14,938 bases of DNA, from the NCBI RefSeq assembly GCF_051960575.1, contig NZ_JBQCEE010000160.1, forward strand, positions 1 to 14,938, given 5' to 3'. The position numbers and the translations under genes are program-made. Source of the stretch: JBQCEE01 sp051960575. GTDB taxonomy: Bacteria; Actinomycetota; Actinomycetes; Mycobacteriales; Jatrophihabitantaceae. Positions within the stretch are counted from its first letter, which is position 1, and each line of letters begins with the position of its first letter. The notes beneath the pieces were generated by a model. It saw nothing but the letters and a program-made list of their open reading frames with translations, made no database searches and was not told the origin of the DNA. Positions 1-6,952 of this stretch are shown here, piece by piece.

Positions 1-917
1 GCCCCGTTGGCCTGCAGCAGCCGCAGCAGCTGCAGGAACCCGTCGTGCCGGCGCTGGGTGGCGGTGCGGGTGTCCCGGACCGGCCCGGATGCCGGCGGCG
101 GGGTGATCGAATCGTTCACGTCCCCGAACGACAACCCCTCGGTGGCGTCGGCCTCGCCTGGCTCATCGACTGCGCTGCGATCGCCGCTGTCGGGGTCGCC
201 GCTGTCGGGGTCGAGGTTGCGGGGGTGGGTGATCGCGTCGAGCAGGGTGCGGAGCCGTTCGGTGGCCTCCGGGGTCAGGTCACCGCGCAGCACCGACGAC
301 CCGTCCGGACGCACCCGCAGATCCAGCCCACGCGACTGCTGGGCCAGCCGGTCATCAGCGAGCTTGCCGTCGGGGTCGAGGTGGGTGTGGACCTGCTGGC
401 CGAGTTGCCGGACCACGCCGGGGTCGGACTCGGCGGCCTCGCGCAGCAGCAGCGCCTCGACATGATCATGCGCCTGCTCGCGGACACCGGCCGGCAGTTC
501 GCTGATGCACGCGGCGATGACCCGGGCGTGCTCGGCGTTGATCACACCCTCGGCCAACGCGGACGCCGTCTGCGGGAACGCCGCGTCCAGCGGCTCGCCG
601 GTCGCGAACGCCTGCCGCGGCCCGACCATCGCCGCCGCCTTCACCCGCGCCGCGGCCTCGGCGGAGTTGATCCGCAACGTCGCATGCAGCAACGCCTTCG
701 TCGACCGCTGCGAATGCCTCGAGGCCACATCACGCCGGTCGAGCTCGGCGATCACCGCCGCATCCACCGCCGCCAACCGGCACCGCAACGCCTCCACCGA
801 CCGCACCGCGCCCAGCAACTCGGCCTCGGACAACAACGCCGTCGACGACCCCAGCAGCCCGTCCACCTCGGCATGCCCGGCCGGAAGCGTCCACGCCTCC
901 ACCGCCGGTGCCACCAT
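1..917 (-). CDS. DUF222 / 13E12-repeat family protein, N-terminal part (truncated by window edge)
   Basis: Reading leftward from the ATG at 917-915, the frame stays open to the window edge (about 305 codons). The protein begins MVAPAVEAWTLPAGHAEVDG and continues with an Ala-rich helical region (AELLGAVRSVEALRCRLAAV, then AELDRRDV near residues 65-75, then HSQRSTKALLHATLRINSAE). This pattern is typical of DUF222, the N-terminal domain of actinobacterial 13E12-repeat proteins. Such proteins usually carry a C-terminal HNH nuclease domain, which here would lie beyond the left edge and cannot be checked. Residues around 235-250 contain a short acidic linker with a DPDSG unit repeated because of a 15-base DNA duplication. 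The family is often present in many copies per genome and its function is poorly defined; some members are annotated as HNH endonucleases. A leaderless-type promoter lies directly upstream. Family assignment is from recognition of the sequence pattern, not from a search. Confidence 0.8.
   Translation of the reverse strand, partial: MVAPAVEAWTLPAGHAEVDGLLGSSTALLSEAELLGAVRSVEALRCRLAAVDAAVIAELDRRDVASRHSQRSTKALLHATLRINSAEAAARVKAAAMVGPRQAFATGEPLDAAFPQTASALAEGVINAEHARVIAACISELPAGVREQAHDHVEALLLREAAESDPGVVRQLGQQVHTHLDPDGKLADDRLAQQSRGLDLRVRPDGSSVLRGDLTPEATERLRTLLDAITHPRNLDPDSGDPDSGDRSAVDEPGEADATEGLSFGDVNDSITPPPASGPVRDTRTATQRRHDGFLQLLRLLQANG
181..210. repeat. 15-base exact tandem duplication inside the DUF222 gene
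   Basis: The unit TCGCCGCTGTCGGGG occurs twice without a gap (181-195 and 196-210), followed by a degenerate third copy starting TCGAGG. It is a multiple of three, so on the minus strand it simply duplicates the peptide DPDSG in an acidic linker and keeps the frame. Confidence 0.85.
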
Positions 918-923
918 GCGGTC

Positions 924-953
924 AGTCTACCCGAAGAAGCGTTCGAAAAGCAA
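924..953 (-). promoter_or_regulatory. Predicted leaderless promoter of the DUF222 gene
   Basis: On the minus strand a TTGCTT -35-like hexamer (953-948) is followed after 18 bases by TAGACT (929-924), a good TANNNT -10. The -10 ends six bases before the ATG at 917, so transcription would start at or next to the A of the ATG. No Shine-Dalgarno sequence fits in that space. Leaderless mRNAs with this spacing are common in actinobacteria. The region is also locally AT-rich compared with its surroundings. Confidence 0.55.
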
Positions 954-982
954 GTGTTTCCACTACGAAAACCATTACGGCG

Positions 983-997
983 CAACGGTTTCCGTTG
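983..997. terminator. Short hairpin after the esterase operon, possible terminator
   Basis: CAACGG (983-988), loop TTT, CCGTTG (992-997) is a perfect 6-base inverted repeat located 34 bases after the stop of the second esterase gene. It has no adjacent T-run on the minus strand; a TTTT occurs about 12 bases further on. It may be a weak terminator, or an operator for the downstream DUF222 gene. Confidence 0.3.
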
Positions 998-1030
998 TGT
1001 TGGCAGCGCGCCAATCGAGTCGCTGCCGTC

Positions 1031-2350
1031 TCACCTCGTCGGTGACGCCGCGGGCGACGGCGACTGCGATCGCGACCTCGAAGGCGACGGCGACTGCGAC
1101 GTCGATGGCAACCGCGACGGGGACTTCGACGGCGACGACGACCGCGACGGCGAGCCGCTCGTCGAGGGCGCACCGGCACTCGACGGCAGCGCCGGGTCGT
1201 GGCGCTGCGAATGGGTGAGCTCGGCCCGTCGGTTCCGCCCGTAGCCGTACCCGTTCAGCTGCTGCTCCTGCGGCGGACCGGCGATCGGGTTGAGCACCCG
1301 CAGGTCGGGCGGGGCGAGCTGCGTCCACATCCAGGCGAGCACGCGGGGGAGCGACGCCCGCCAGGCGTAGAAGTTGTGCGCGGCACCCGGCTGCTCGTTC
1401 AGGGCAACCTGCTCGACGCCGTGCAGCGCCCGGACGAAGGCCTTCGCGGCGGCGAGGTCGGCGGCGTCGCCGCTGCCGGCCGAGAGCCAGAACGAGGGCA
1501 GGGGAGCGGCGTCGCGGCCGAGCCGGCCGGCGGCGAGCAGCGGGTTGTTCGCGGCCTCGGCGGCCGGGTTGTCGTGCAACGCCGCGGCAGCCGGGCCGTC
1601 GGTCGGGCGGAAGTACCCGTCGAGCACCCCGGACGCACCGAAGTCGGCGGGATGCCGCAGGGCGAGGTTCGCCGCGCAGTAGCCGCCGGACGAGTAGCCG
1701 GCGATGCCCCACTCGGCGGGGTCGGCGGTGACGCGGAAGTGCGCGAGGACGTCGGTGCGCACGTCGGTCGTGATGTAGGTGTCGTCGAGGGCGCCGGGCA
1801 CGTCGACGCACTCCTGGTAGTCGGTGCGCGGGCTCATCGTCGGCATCACGATCACCATCGGCCCGATGGCATGGGTCGTCATCAGATGGTCGAGCAGCCC
1901 GATCAGCCCGAGGTGCACGATGAAGTCGGACGGGGCGCCGGGCGTGCCGTGCAGGAGCTCGAGCACGGGGAACCGCGTTGACGCGTACCGCGGCTGGTCG
2001 TACTGCGGCGGCAGCCACACCAGGCCCGAGCGGTCGATGCCGCTGACCTTCCCGGGCATGGAGAGCTGGACGAGACGCCCGGACGCGACGCCGGTGACGT
2101 GGCGGTCGACCACCGGTGTCGTCGTGAAGCTCGCGTAGCTGCCCGAGAAGTCGGCGGCCAGCTGCGACCACGAGTCGTAGTAGCCATAATAGTCGTTGAC
2201 GACCGCCATGCCGCCGACCGCGGCGAAGAGTGCGGCGAGCAGCCCGCTCACCAGTTTCGTCCAGAGATGCGTAAGGCGGGCGACGCCGACCAGGGCGGCG
2301 GTCGCCGCCAGGAAGAGCAGCACCAGCAGGACGGTGGAGTCGGGTCCCAT
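1031..2350 (-). CDS. Membrane-anchored alpha/beta-hydrolase esterase (Ag85/esterase-D-like) with Ser/Pro/Arg-rich tail
   Basis: The 439-residue product starts with two hydrophobic segments (about residues 6-26 and 33-52) ending in NDYYGYYDSW, which should place the hydrolase domain outside the membrane. The catalytic core (about 80-345) has PVLELLHGTPG (128-138), a nucleophile elbow GYSSG with Ser220, a candidate acid at Asp295 (SGDAADL) and His325 (GAAHNFYAW). This is the layout of the putative esterase family PF00756, which includes antigen 85 mycolyltransferases; the substrate is unknown. From about residue 390 to the end the chain is an SPSRSxSPS-type low-complexity tail. It lies six bases after a paralogous esterase gene, so the two should be cotranscribed. 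The two share the block VLELLHGTPG-x-PSD. Mycolyl transfer should not be assumed; a general esterase or acyltransferase of envelope components is the safer call. Confidence 0.82.
   Translation of the reverse strand: MGPDSTVLLVLLFLAATAALVGVARLTHLWTKLVSGLLAALFAAVGGMAVVNDYYGYYDSWSQLAADFSGSYASFTTTPVVDRHVTGVASGRLVQLSMPGKVSGIDRSGLVWLPPQYDQPRYASTRFPVLELLHGTPGAPSDFIVHLGLIGLLDHLMTTHAIGPMVIVMPTMSPRTDYQECVDVPGALDDTYITTDVRTDVLAHFRVTADPAEWGIAGYSSGGYCAANLALRHPADFGASGVLDGYFRPTDGPAAAALHDNPAAEAANNPLLAAGRLGRDAAPLPSFWLSAGSGDAADLAAAKAFVRALHGVEQVALNEQPGAAHNFYAWRASLPRVLAWMWTQLAPPDLRVLNPIAGPPQEQQLNGYGYGRNRRAELTHSQRHDPALPSSAGAPSTSGSPSRSSSPSKSPSRLPSTSQSPSPSRSRSQSPSPAASPTR
1040..1183. repeat. Low-complexity hexamer-like repeat coding the esterase tail
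   Basis: On the plus strand the stretch is built of degenerate GACGGC / GACTGC / GACCGC units, strongly periodic in 3 and 6 bases. On the minus strand it encodes the Ser/Pro/Arg-rich C-terminal tail of the esterase. All frames stay open through it, so it also generates long spurious frames (Asp/Gly-rich on plus, Val/Ala-rich on minus). Confidence 0.75.
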
Positions 2351-2356
2351 CCGAGA

Positions 2357-3385
2357 TCAGCTTCCTTCGATCCGTTGCCACGACCAGGGCAGCGCGCTGG
2401 TCAACGCCTCGTCCCACACCGTCCACGTGTGCCGGCCGGACACGGTGCTCGCGCGGACGGCCGCACCGGCCCCACGGGCTGCGACCGCGAGCAACCGCTG
2501 GGCGGCCACGATCTGCCGGTCGGACGCGCCGCACTCGAGCCACACGCCCGTGGACGGGAAGCGGGCATGGGCCAGCAACCACGGCGGGTCGTGCTCGTCG
2601 TAGGCGGTCGACGAGCCGGCGAACAGGTCGGCCGTCGTCCGCGCGCGGTCGTCGGTGTTGCCGAGGGTGAGGTGGGCCAGGCCGCTGAGGTCGATCATCG
2701 TGCCGAAGACGTCCGGGTGGCGCAGGCCCAGCATGAGCGCGCACGTGCCGCCCTCGGACATGCCGCCGACCGCCCAGTGCGCGGCGCCCGTCTCGGCCGG
2801 GAGGTGCGCCGTGATCCACGCCGGCACGGTGTGCGCGAGGTAGCGCTCGACGTCGCCACCCGAGGTCGTGCGGATGCACTCGGTGTCGGCCCGCCGCGCG
2901 CCGTTGATGTCCGGCAGCACGATGATCGGCGCCGCGCCGTGGTGGGCGCGCGCGAAGGCGCCCGCGATCACGCCGAGGTCGCCCTTGTCCAGCCAGTCGC
3001 TCGGCGATCCCGGCGTGCCGTGCAGCAGCTCGAGCACGGGCAGCCGGCGGTGTGCGGCGGCCGGCGGCAGGTAGATCAGGGCGGGACGCGGCTGGTAGCC
3101 GTCCGCCGTGCCCGCGATCGTGCGCTCGACGATGCTGCCCGTACCGGGCTTCGGCAGCGCCGCGATCGTGGCGGTCGGCGACGACGACGGCGACGCCGGC
3201 CGGGACGGACGCGCGGAGGATGAGGTCGACGACGCGACGGGCCTCGTGGGCGGCACGTCGGTGGAGGGCGCCGGCACGCGTGACCCGGTGCTGGTCGTGC
3301 TGTGCGCCCCCGCCGCGCTGCACGCGGTCAGCGCGCAGGCGATCACCAACACGGATGCGGCCGCGCGCCATGCTGCTGCGAACAC
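2357..3385 (-). CDS. Predicted lipoprotein alpha/beta-hydrolase esterase, paralogue of the downstream gene
   Basis: I choose the GTG at 3385-3383, giving 342 residues, because it puts a normal signal peptide at the very start (MFAAAWRAAASVLVIACALTAC) with lipobox L-T-A-C and acceptor Cys22, and has GGTGGA a few bases upstream. A GTG at 3478 in the same frame would add 31 residues ahead of the signal and is less likely. After the Cys comes a Ser/Thr/Pro-rich linker to about residue 75, then a hydrolase domain with LPVLELLHGTPG, nucleophile elbow GMSEG (Ser210) and GRHTW (His319). The family is the putative esterase group PF00756, as for its neighbour. The protein should be tethered to the outer face of the membrane. 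It is first in a two-gene unit, with the second esterase starting six bases after its stop. Substrate unknown. Confidence 0.82.
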   Translation of the reverse strand: MFAAAWRAAASVLVIACALTACSAAGAHSTTSTGSRVPAPSTDVPPTRPVASSTSSSARPSRPASPSSSPTATIAALPKPGTGSIVERTIAGTADGYQPRPALIYLPPAAAHRRLPVLELLHGTPGSPSDWLDKGDLGVIAGAFARAHHGAAPIIVLPDINGARRADTECIRTTSGGDVERYLAHTVPAWITAHLPAETGAAHWAVGGMSEGGTCALMLGLRHPDVFGTMIDLSGLAHLTLGNTDDRARTTADLFAGSSTAYDEHDPPWLLAHARFPSTGVWLECGASDRQIVAAQRLLAVAARGAGAAVRASTVSGRHTWTVWDEALTSALPWSWQRIEGS

Positions 3386-3547
3386 GCGTCCACCCCGGTT
3401 CCCGGCCGGTGCGTCCGACCCTGGCCTCAGGCTGCTGCCCGCCGACTGTGTGGTCGCTGGACGACTCAGCGGGCTCACCGGCGCGTTGTCAGCCGGTTGC
3501 TAGGCGGTTCGGAGGCCGATGTCACGGTCGTCGAGCACGGTGGGCGC

Positions 3548-3847
3548 ATGACCGGACAGAGACCCTCCGTCGATGCCCCCTCCGCCGTCCGGACGCGGGC
3601 CGACCGGCGCGTACGCACCGCCACCGCCTCGGTGGTCGCGGCCTCGGTGCTCGGCGCGGCCGTCCTCGCCGCCGTCACGAGCCGGGACGACGCGTCGACC
3701 GCCGCCTCGCCGGCGACGGTGCCGACCGGCACCACGGTGTCACCGACGACGAGCGCCGCGTCGAGTGCTGCGAGCACACCGACCGCGTCGGTGCCCACCG
3801 TCGTCCCGACCACGCAACCGGCCCAGGGGACGACCGGCGGGTCGTGA
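3548..3847 (+). CDS. Small membrane-anchored Ser/Thr/Ala-rich protein, unknown function
   Basis: A 99-residue frame begins at the ATG at 3548, with a modest GGTGGG ribosome site upstream. Residues 1-24 are basic (RTRADRRVRT), about 25-45 form one hydrophobic helix (ASVVAASVLGAAVLAAV), and the rest is a Ser/Thr/Ala/Pro-rich extended segment with no Cys. The expected topology is cytoplasmic N-terminus with the disordered tail outside. It precedes the phosphatase gene by 38 bases on the same strand and diverges from the esterase pair. I do not recognise a family. Low-complexity composition in a GC-rich genome leaves some doubt that it is expressed, although the helix plus positively charged N-terminus supports a real protein. 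Confidence 0.55.
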   Translation: MTGQRPSVDAPSAVRTRADRRVRTATASVVAASVLGAAVLAAVTSRDDASTAASPATVPTGTTVSPTTSAASSAASTPTASVPTVVPTTQPAQGTTGGS

Positions 3848-3885
3848 TCCGCGGCGTCGGGCCGTCGGCGGGGTAGGAGCCTCGT

Positions 3886-4653
3886 ATGACGGTGCGAGAG
3901 CTGCTGCTGGTGCGGCACGGGGAGAGCACGGCCAACGTCGCGCGCGAGGCCGCGGAACAGGCGCGGGCCGAGGTGATCGCGGTCGAGGCGCGCGATGCCG
4001 ACGTGCCCCTGTCCGGTCTCGGCCGGCAGCAGGCGGCCGCCCTCGGCCGCTGGTTCGCGGCGCAGCCGCCCGAGCGCAGACCCACCCGTGCCTACACCTC
4101 GCCCTACCTGCGCGCGCGGCAGACCGCCGAGGGCGTGCTCGCGGCAGCGGGGTCGTCCGTGCGACTGCAGGTCGACGAACGGCTGCGCGACAAGGAACTC
4201 GGCGTCCTCGACACGCTCACGTCGCTCGGGGTACGTACCCGCTACCCGCAGGAGCGGCAGCGGCGCGAATGGCTCGGCAAGTTCTACTACCGTGCACCGG
4301 GCGGCGAGTCGTGGGCCGACATCGCCCTACGACTTCGCGCATTCCTGCTCGAATGCGATGTGCGCACCGACGGCGAACGGTTGCTGGTCGTGGCGCACGA
4401 CTCGGTGATCGCCCTGTTCCGCTACATCTGCCTCGAGCAGGACGAGGCCACCGTGCTCGAACAGTCGCGGGTCGACCCGGTCGCCAACGCCTCGCTCACC
4501 TGGCTGGTGCGTGCCGACGAGGCGACCTGGCAGCTGCGGGCGTCGAACCAGCAGGACCATCTGCTCGCCGACGGCGACGATCTGCGCACGACCCACGGCG
4601 CGGCGCCGAGCCCCGTGCACCCGCGCCCCGAGGCGACGGCGGCGACCTCGTGA
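3886..4653 (+). CDS. Histidine phosphatase family protein (phosphoglycerate mutase-like)
   Basis: The 255-residue product opens with the catalytic signature LLVRHGES (Arg10, His11, Gly12, Glu13). Family-typical LSGLGRQQA (42-50), YTSPYLRARQTAE (70-82), the acid Glu104 (LRDKELG) and the second His171 (LVVAHDSV) are all present, so the active site looks complete. His11 should form the phosphohistidine. Known relatives range from phosphoglycerate mutases to small-molecule phosphatases, and the sequence does not fix the substrate. The ATG start has a strong GTAGGAG site upstream. Its stop overlaps the GTG of the next gene by four bases (GTGA), so it is translationally coupled to an NAD(P)H-repair enzyme. 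A role on a nucleotide or sugar phosphate connected to that step is possible but only inferred. The last 30 residues are Ala/Pro-rich and probably disordered. Confidence 0.85.
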   Translation: MTVRELLLVRHGESTANVAREAAEQARAEVIAVEARDADVPLSGLGRQQAAALGRWFAAQPPERRPTRAYTSPYLRARQTAEGVLAAAGSSVRLQVDERLRDKELGVLDTLTSLGVRTRYPQERQRREWLGKFYYRAPGGESWADIALRLRAFLLECDVRTDGERLLVVAHDSVIALFRYICLEQDEATVLEQSRVDPVANASLTWLVRADEATWQLRASNQQDHLLADGDDLRTTHGAAPSPVHPRPEATAATS

Positions 4654-5519
4654 CGACGACACCGCAACCGGTCACGGCCGGGCTGCTGCGGTCGTGGGCG
4701 TTGGACGAGCAGTCGGGCTCGAAGCGCGGACGCGGGCAGGTCGTCGTCATCGGCGGCGACGAGACGACGCCCGGGGCCTGCCTGCTCGCCGGCCTCGCCG
4801 CGCTACGCGCCGGCGCCGGGGTGCTGTCGATGGTCGTGCCCGCCGCGGTGGCACCGGCGCTCGCCGTCGCGGTGCCCGAGAGCAGCGTGCTCGGCTGGCA
4901 CGAGGACTCCGGCGGCGCGATGACCGACGAGAGCCGTGACCGGCTCGCGGGCTACCTGGGTCGCGCGACGGCGGTGCTCGTCGGTCCGGGTCTCACCACA
5001 CCCGAGCGCACGCGCATGGTGCTGCAGGCGGTCGCCGGAGCCGACGACGCTTCCGACACCGTCGCGTATGACGCGTTCGCCCTGGGCGTGCTCGCGCAGG
5101 ACCGCTCGCTCATGGCCGCGAGCCGCCGTGTGCTCACCCCGAACGACGCCGAGGCCGCGCACCTGCTCGACCGCGAGATCGTCGACGACGAGGACGACGA
5201 GGACGTCGCCCGCGAGATCGCGCGCACCTACGACGCGACGGTGAGCTACTCGGGCGTCGTCGTCGGCCCACGCGATCGGCTCTTCACCGTCGAGGCAGGC
5301 CACTCGGGGCTCGGCACCTCGGGCAGCGGCGACGTGCTCACCGGCGTGCTCGTCGGCCTGCTCGCCCGCGGCGCCGACCTCGACCAGGCCGCCTGCTGGG
5401 CGACGTACCTGCACAAGGCAGCCGGTGACCGGCTGGCCGCGCGCATCGGCCGGCTCGGCTTCCTGGCCCGTGAGCTGCTGGACGAGGTGCCGCTCGTCAT
5501 GAGCGAACTGCGGGCCTGA
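4650..5519 (+). CDS. nnrD: ADP-dependent NAD(P)H-hydrate dehydratase-like protein (ribokinase-fold)
   Basis: The GTG at 4650 overlaps the previous stop; the product has 289 residues. It matches the carbohydrate-kinase-like dehydratase domain (YjeF C-terminal half): GGDETTPGACLLAGLAALRAGAG (35-57), VGPGL (111-115), LTPNDAEAAHLL (162-173), the anion-hole and catalytic motif GTSGSGDVLTG with Asp228 (222-232), and HKAAGD (255-260). Known family members use ADP or ATP to dehydrate damaged S-NAD(P)HX back to NAD(P)H in the cytoplasm. Unlike fused bacterial enzymes, there is no NnrE epimerase domain here or elsewhere in the window. Two motifs deviate from what I expect: YDAFAL where DADAL is usual, and VSYSGVVVG where a LKG-x-x-T motif is usual. 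An acidic insert (DDEDDED, 179-185) is also present. It may be a divergent subfamily. Confidence 0.78.
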   Translation: MTTTPQPVTAGLLRSWALDEQSGSKRGRGQVVVIGGDETTPGACLLAGLAALRAGAGVLSMVVPAAVAPALAVAVPESSVLGWHEDSGGAMTDESRDRLAGYLGRATAVLVGPGLTTPERTRMVLQAVAGADDASDTVAYDAFALGVLAQDRSLMAASRRVLTPNDAEAAHLLDREIVDDEDDEDVAREIARTYDATVSYSGVVVGPRDRLFTVEAGHSGLGTSGSGDVLTGVLVGLLARGADLDQAACWATYLHKAAGDRLAARIGRLGFLARELLDEVPLVMSELRA

Positions 5520-5576
5520 CCGGTTCGGCCCGGCCGTCGCGCGGGTAGGAGTGCGCCGGAGGCCGAGGGGGTCGCG

Positions 5577-5867
5577 GTGGCAGCGAGGGGACGCGTGGAC
5601 GAGGTCGTCCGAGCGGTGCCGGTGCCGGCGCACGGATCGAGTGGCGGGCACGGCACCACCTGGGCCTGGGTCGCCGGCCCGGTGTTCATCGTCGTCGGAC
5701 TGCTCTTCGTCGCGCGTCCGCAACTGCAGTGGCAGTGGAACCGCTGGCAGTACAAGCATCCGGACGCGATGGAGCCGAGCGCCGCCGGACTCCGGCTCGT
5801 GCGCGGCATCGCCGTGGTGTTCGTGATCGTCGGCGTCGTCCTCCTCGTCGTCGCGGCGACGCACTGA
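5577..5867 (+). CDS. Small two-helix membrane protein (DUF6199-like)
   Basis: The 96-residue product starts at the GTG at 5577, preceded by a purine-rich GAGGGGG ribosome site. It has two hydrophobic helices, about residues 29-47 and 76-94. Between them lies a conserved-looking aromatic loop (QWQWNRWQYKHPDAMEPS), followed by AAGLRLVRGIAV. This W-x3-RWQYK-xPDAxEPS-xxGLRxxR arrangement resembles the actinobacterial DUF6199 proteins, whose role is unknown. It lies 57 bases after the nnrD stop on the same strand and may be the last gene of that unit. It converges with the histidine kinase gene, the two stop codons being 11 bases apart. Confidence 0.68.
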   Translation: MAARGRVDEVVRAVPVPAHGSSGGHGTTWAWVAGPVFIVVGLLFVARPQLQWQWNRWQYKHPDAMEPSAAGLRLVRGIAVVFVIVGVVLLVVAATH

Positions 5868-5885
5868 CCGGCGGACGGTCAGGGC
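5861..5885. terminator. Hairpin formed by two converging stop codons, candidate bidirectional terminator
   Basis: CTGACCG (5864-5870), loop GCGGA, CGGTCAG (5876-5882) is a perfect 7-base inverted repeat. Past one A/G mismatch, two more pairs form (GC 5861-5862 with GC 5884-5885). The TGA of the plus-strand gene is in the left arm and the TGA of the minus-strand kinase gene in the right arm. There is no T-run on either side. Confidence 0.45.
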
Positions 5886-6952
5886 TGTGGGCGCAGCCGC
5901 ACCTCGACGTCCAGCCCGCCGGCGGGCCGTGCCTGGGCGGTGATCGTGCCGCGGTGCGCGGCGGTGATCGAGCGGGCGATGGTGAGCCCGAGCCCGACCC
6001 CGCCGCCGTGGTCGAGTCGCTCGCCGGCCAGGCGCCGGAACGGCTCGAACAACCCGGCGACCGCCTCCGGCGGCACGACCGGCCCGGTGTTGCCCACGCA
6101 CAACCGACCGTCGGCGGTGACGCGCACCTCGACGCGTCCACCACGTTCGTTGTACTTCAGCGCGTTGCCGACGAGGTTCGCCGCGAGCCGTTCGAGCAGC
6201 GCCTGCTCGCCGTGCACGGTGATGGGCTCGAGCATCACGTCGAGCTCGATGCCGCGCTCGGCGGCCGACGGGCGCAGCGTCTCGACGACGTCCGCGACCA
6301 CGGCGTCGAGGCGCAGTGGCACGTCGGTGAGCAGGCCGCGGTCGGTCTCGGCGAGGGTGAGCAGGCCGTCGACCAGCCGTTCGTTGCGCTCGTTCGTCGA
6401 CAGCAGCTGGCGCGACAGCAGCCCGAGCTGTTCGTCGGTCAGTGGCGCGGCGAGGCTGATCTCGATCAGGGCCCGCTGCGTCGCGAGCGGCGTGCGCAGT
6501 TCGTGCGACGCGCTGGCGGCGAAGCGGCGCTGCGCCTCGTAGCCCTCGGCCAGTCGGTCGAGCAGGGCGTCGATCTCGTCGCCGAGCCGCCGCAGCTCGT
6601 CGCGCGGGCCGTCGGGACGCAGCCGCAGACCGAGGCTGTTCGGCCCGAACCGGCCGACCGTCGCGGCGACGTCGCGCACCGGCAGCAGCACCCAGCGGGC
6701 CAGCAGGTACGCGACCGCGAGCACGAGCGCCGTGCCGCCGAGCAGCTCGGCCCACGCGGCGAGGTAGCTGTAGTGCTGCGGGTCGCAGGCGTTCGAGACG
6801 GCCTCGACACGGTTGTTGCACTGCACGTACCCGGCACGCCAGACGCGCACCACGTTCTCGAGCACAATCGTGCCCCAGTCGACGTAGTAGTACGCCAGCG
6901 GCCAGGTGACGATGATCGCGAGCAACGCGCGGCGCCGCGCGGTGAGCCGCAT
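5879..6952 (-). CDS. Membrane sensor histidine kinase of a two-component system
   Basis: The ATG at 6952 overlaps the regulator's stop by one base (TGATG), giving 357 residues. A first membrane helix (about 8-22), a short outer loop of roughly 45 residues with Cys45 and Cys56, and a second helix (about 70-90) lead to a HAMP-like region (about 90-140). The HisKA box SHELRTP has the phosphoacceptor His150. The ATPase domain shows the N-box NLVGNALKYNERGG (259-272) and the G-box GGGVGLGLTIA (316-326). An isolated F-box-like LFEPFRRL lies at 301-308. All key residues for autophosphorylation appear present. Its partner is the adjacent OmpR-type regulator. The signal is unknown; the small outer loop could sense an envelope component, a partner protein or redox state through the two Cys. 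Confidence 0.93.
   Translation of the reverse strand: MRLTARRRALLAIIVTWPLAYYYVDWGTIVLENVVRVWRAGYVQCNNRVEAVSNACDPQHYSYLAAWAELLGGTALVLAVAYLLARWVLLPVRDVAATVGRFGPNSLGLRLRPDGPRDELRRLGDEIDALLDRLAEGYEAQRRFAASASHELRTPLATQRALIEISLAAPLTDEQLGLLSRQLLSTNERNERLVDGLLTLAETDRGLLTDVPLRLDAVVADVVETLRPSAAERGIELDVMLEPITVHGEQALLERLAANLVGNALKYNERGGRVEVRVTADGRLCVGNTGPVVPPEAVAGLFEPFRRLAGERLDHGGGVGLGLTIARSITAAHRGTITAQARPAGGLDVEVRLRPQP

Noticed and set aside
1040..1183. Possible CRISPR or minisatellite array
   Set aside because: Units are short, degenerate and not separated by unique spacers; they code the tail of a protein.
45..1244. Long plus-strand open frame opposite the DUF222 and esterase genes
   Set aside because: Its composition is Arg/Gly/Asp-rich low-complexity and it covers two unrelated genes plus the intergenic gap; it is the mirror of GC-rich codon usage on the other strand.
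975..3371. 798-codon minus-strand frame across both esterase genes
   Set aside because: It runs out of frame through two recognisable esterases with intact motifs, is Arg/Ala-rich and has no domain pattern.
3573..4649. N-terminal extension of NnrD fused upstream in the same frame
   Set aside because: The upstream part is Arg/Pro/Ala-rich and overlaps the phosphatase in another frame. The GTG at 4650 starts the real domain, so this is not a fused NnrE-NnrD protein.
4803..6821. 672-codon minus-strand frame opposite nnrD and across the kinase gene
   Set aside because: It overlaps genes with clear catalytic motifs and itself shows only Arg/Ala/His-rich shadow composition.
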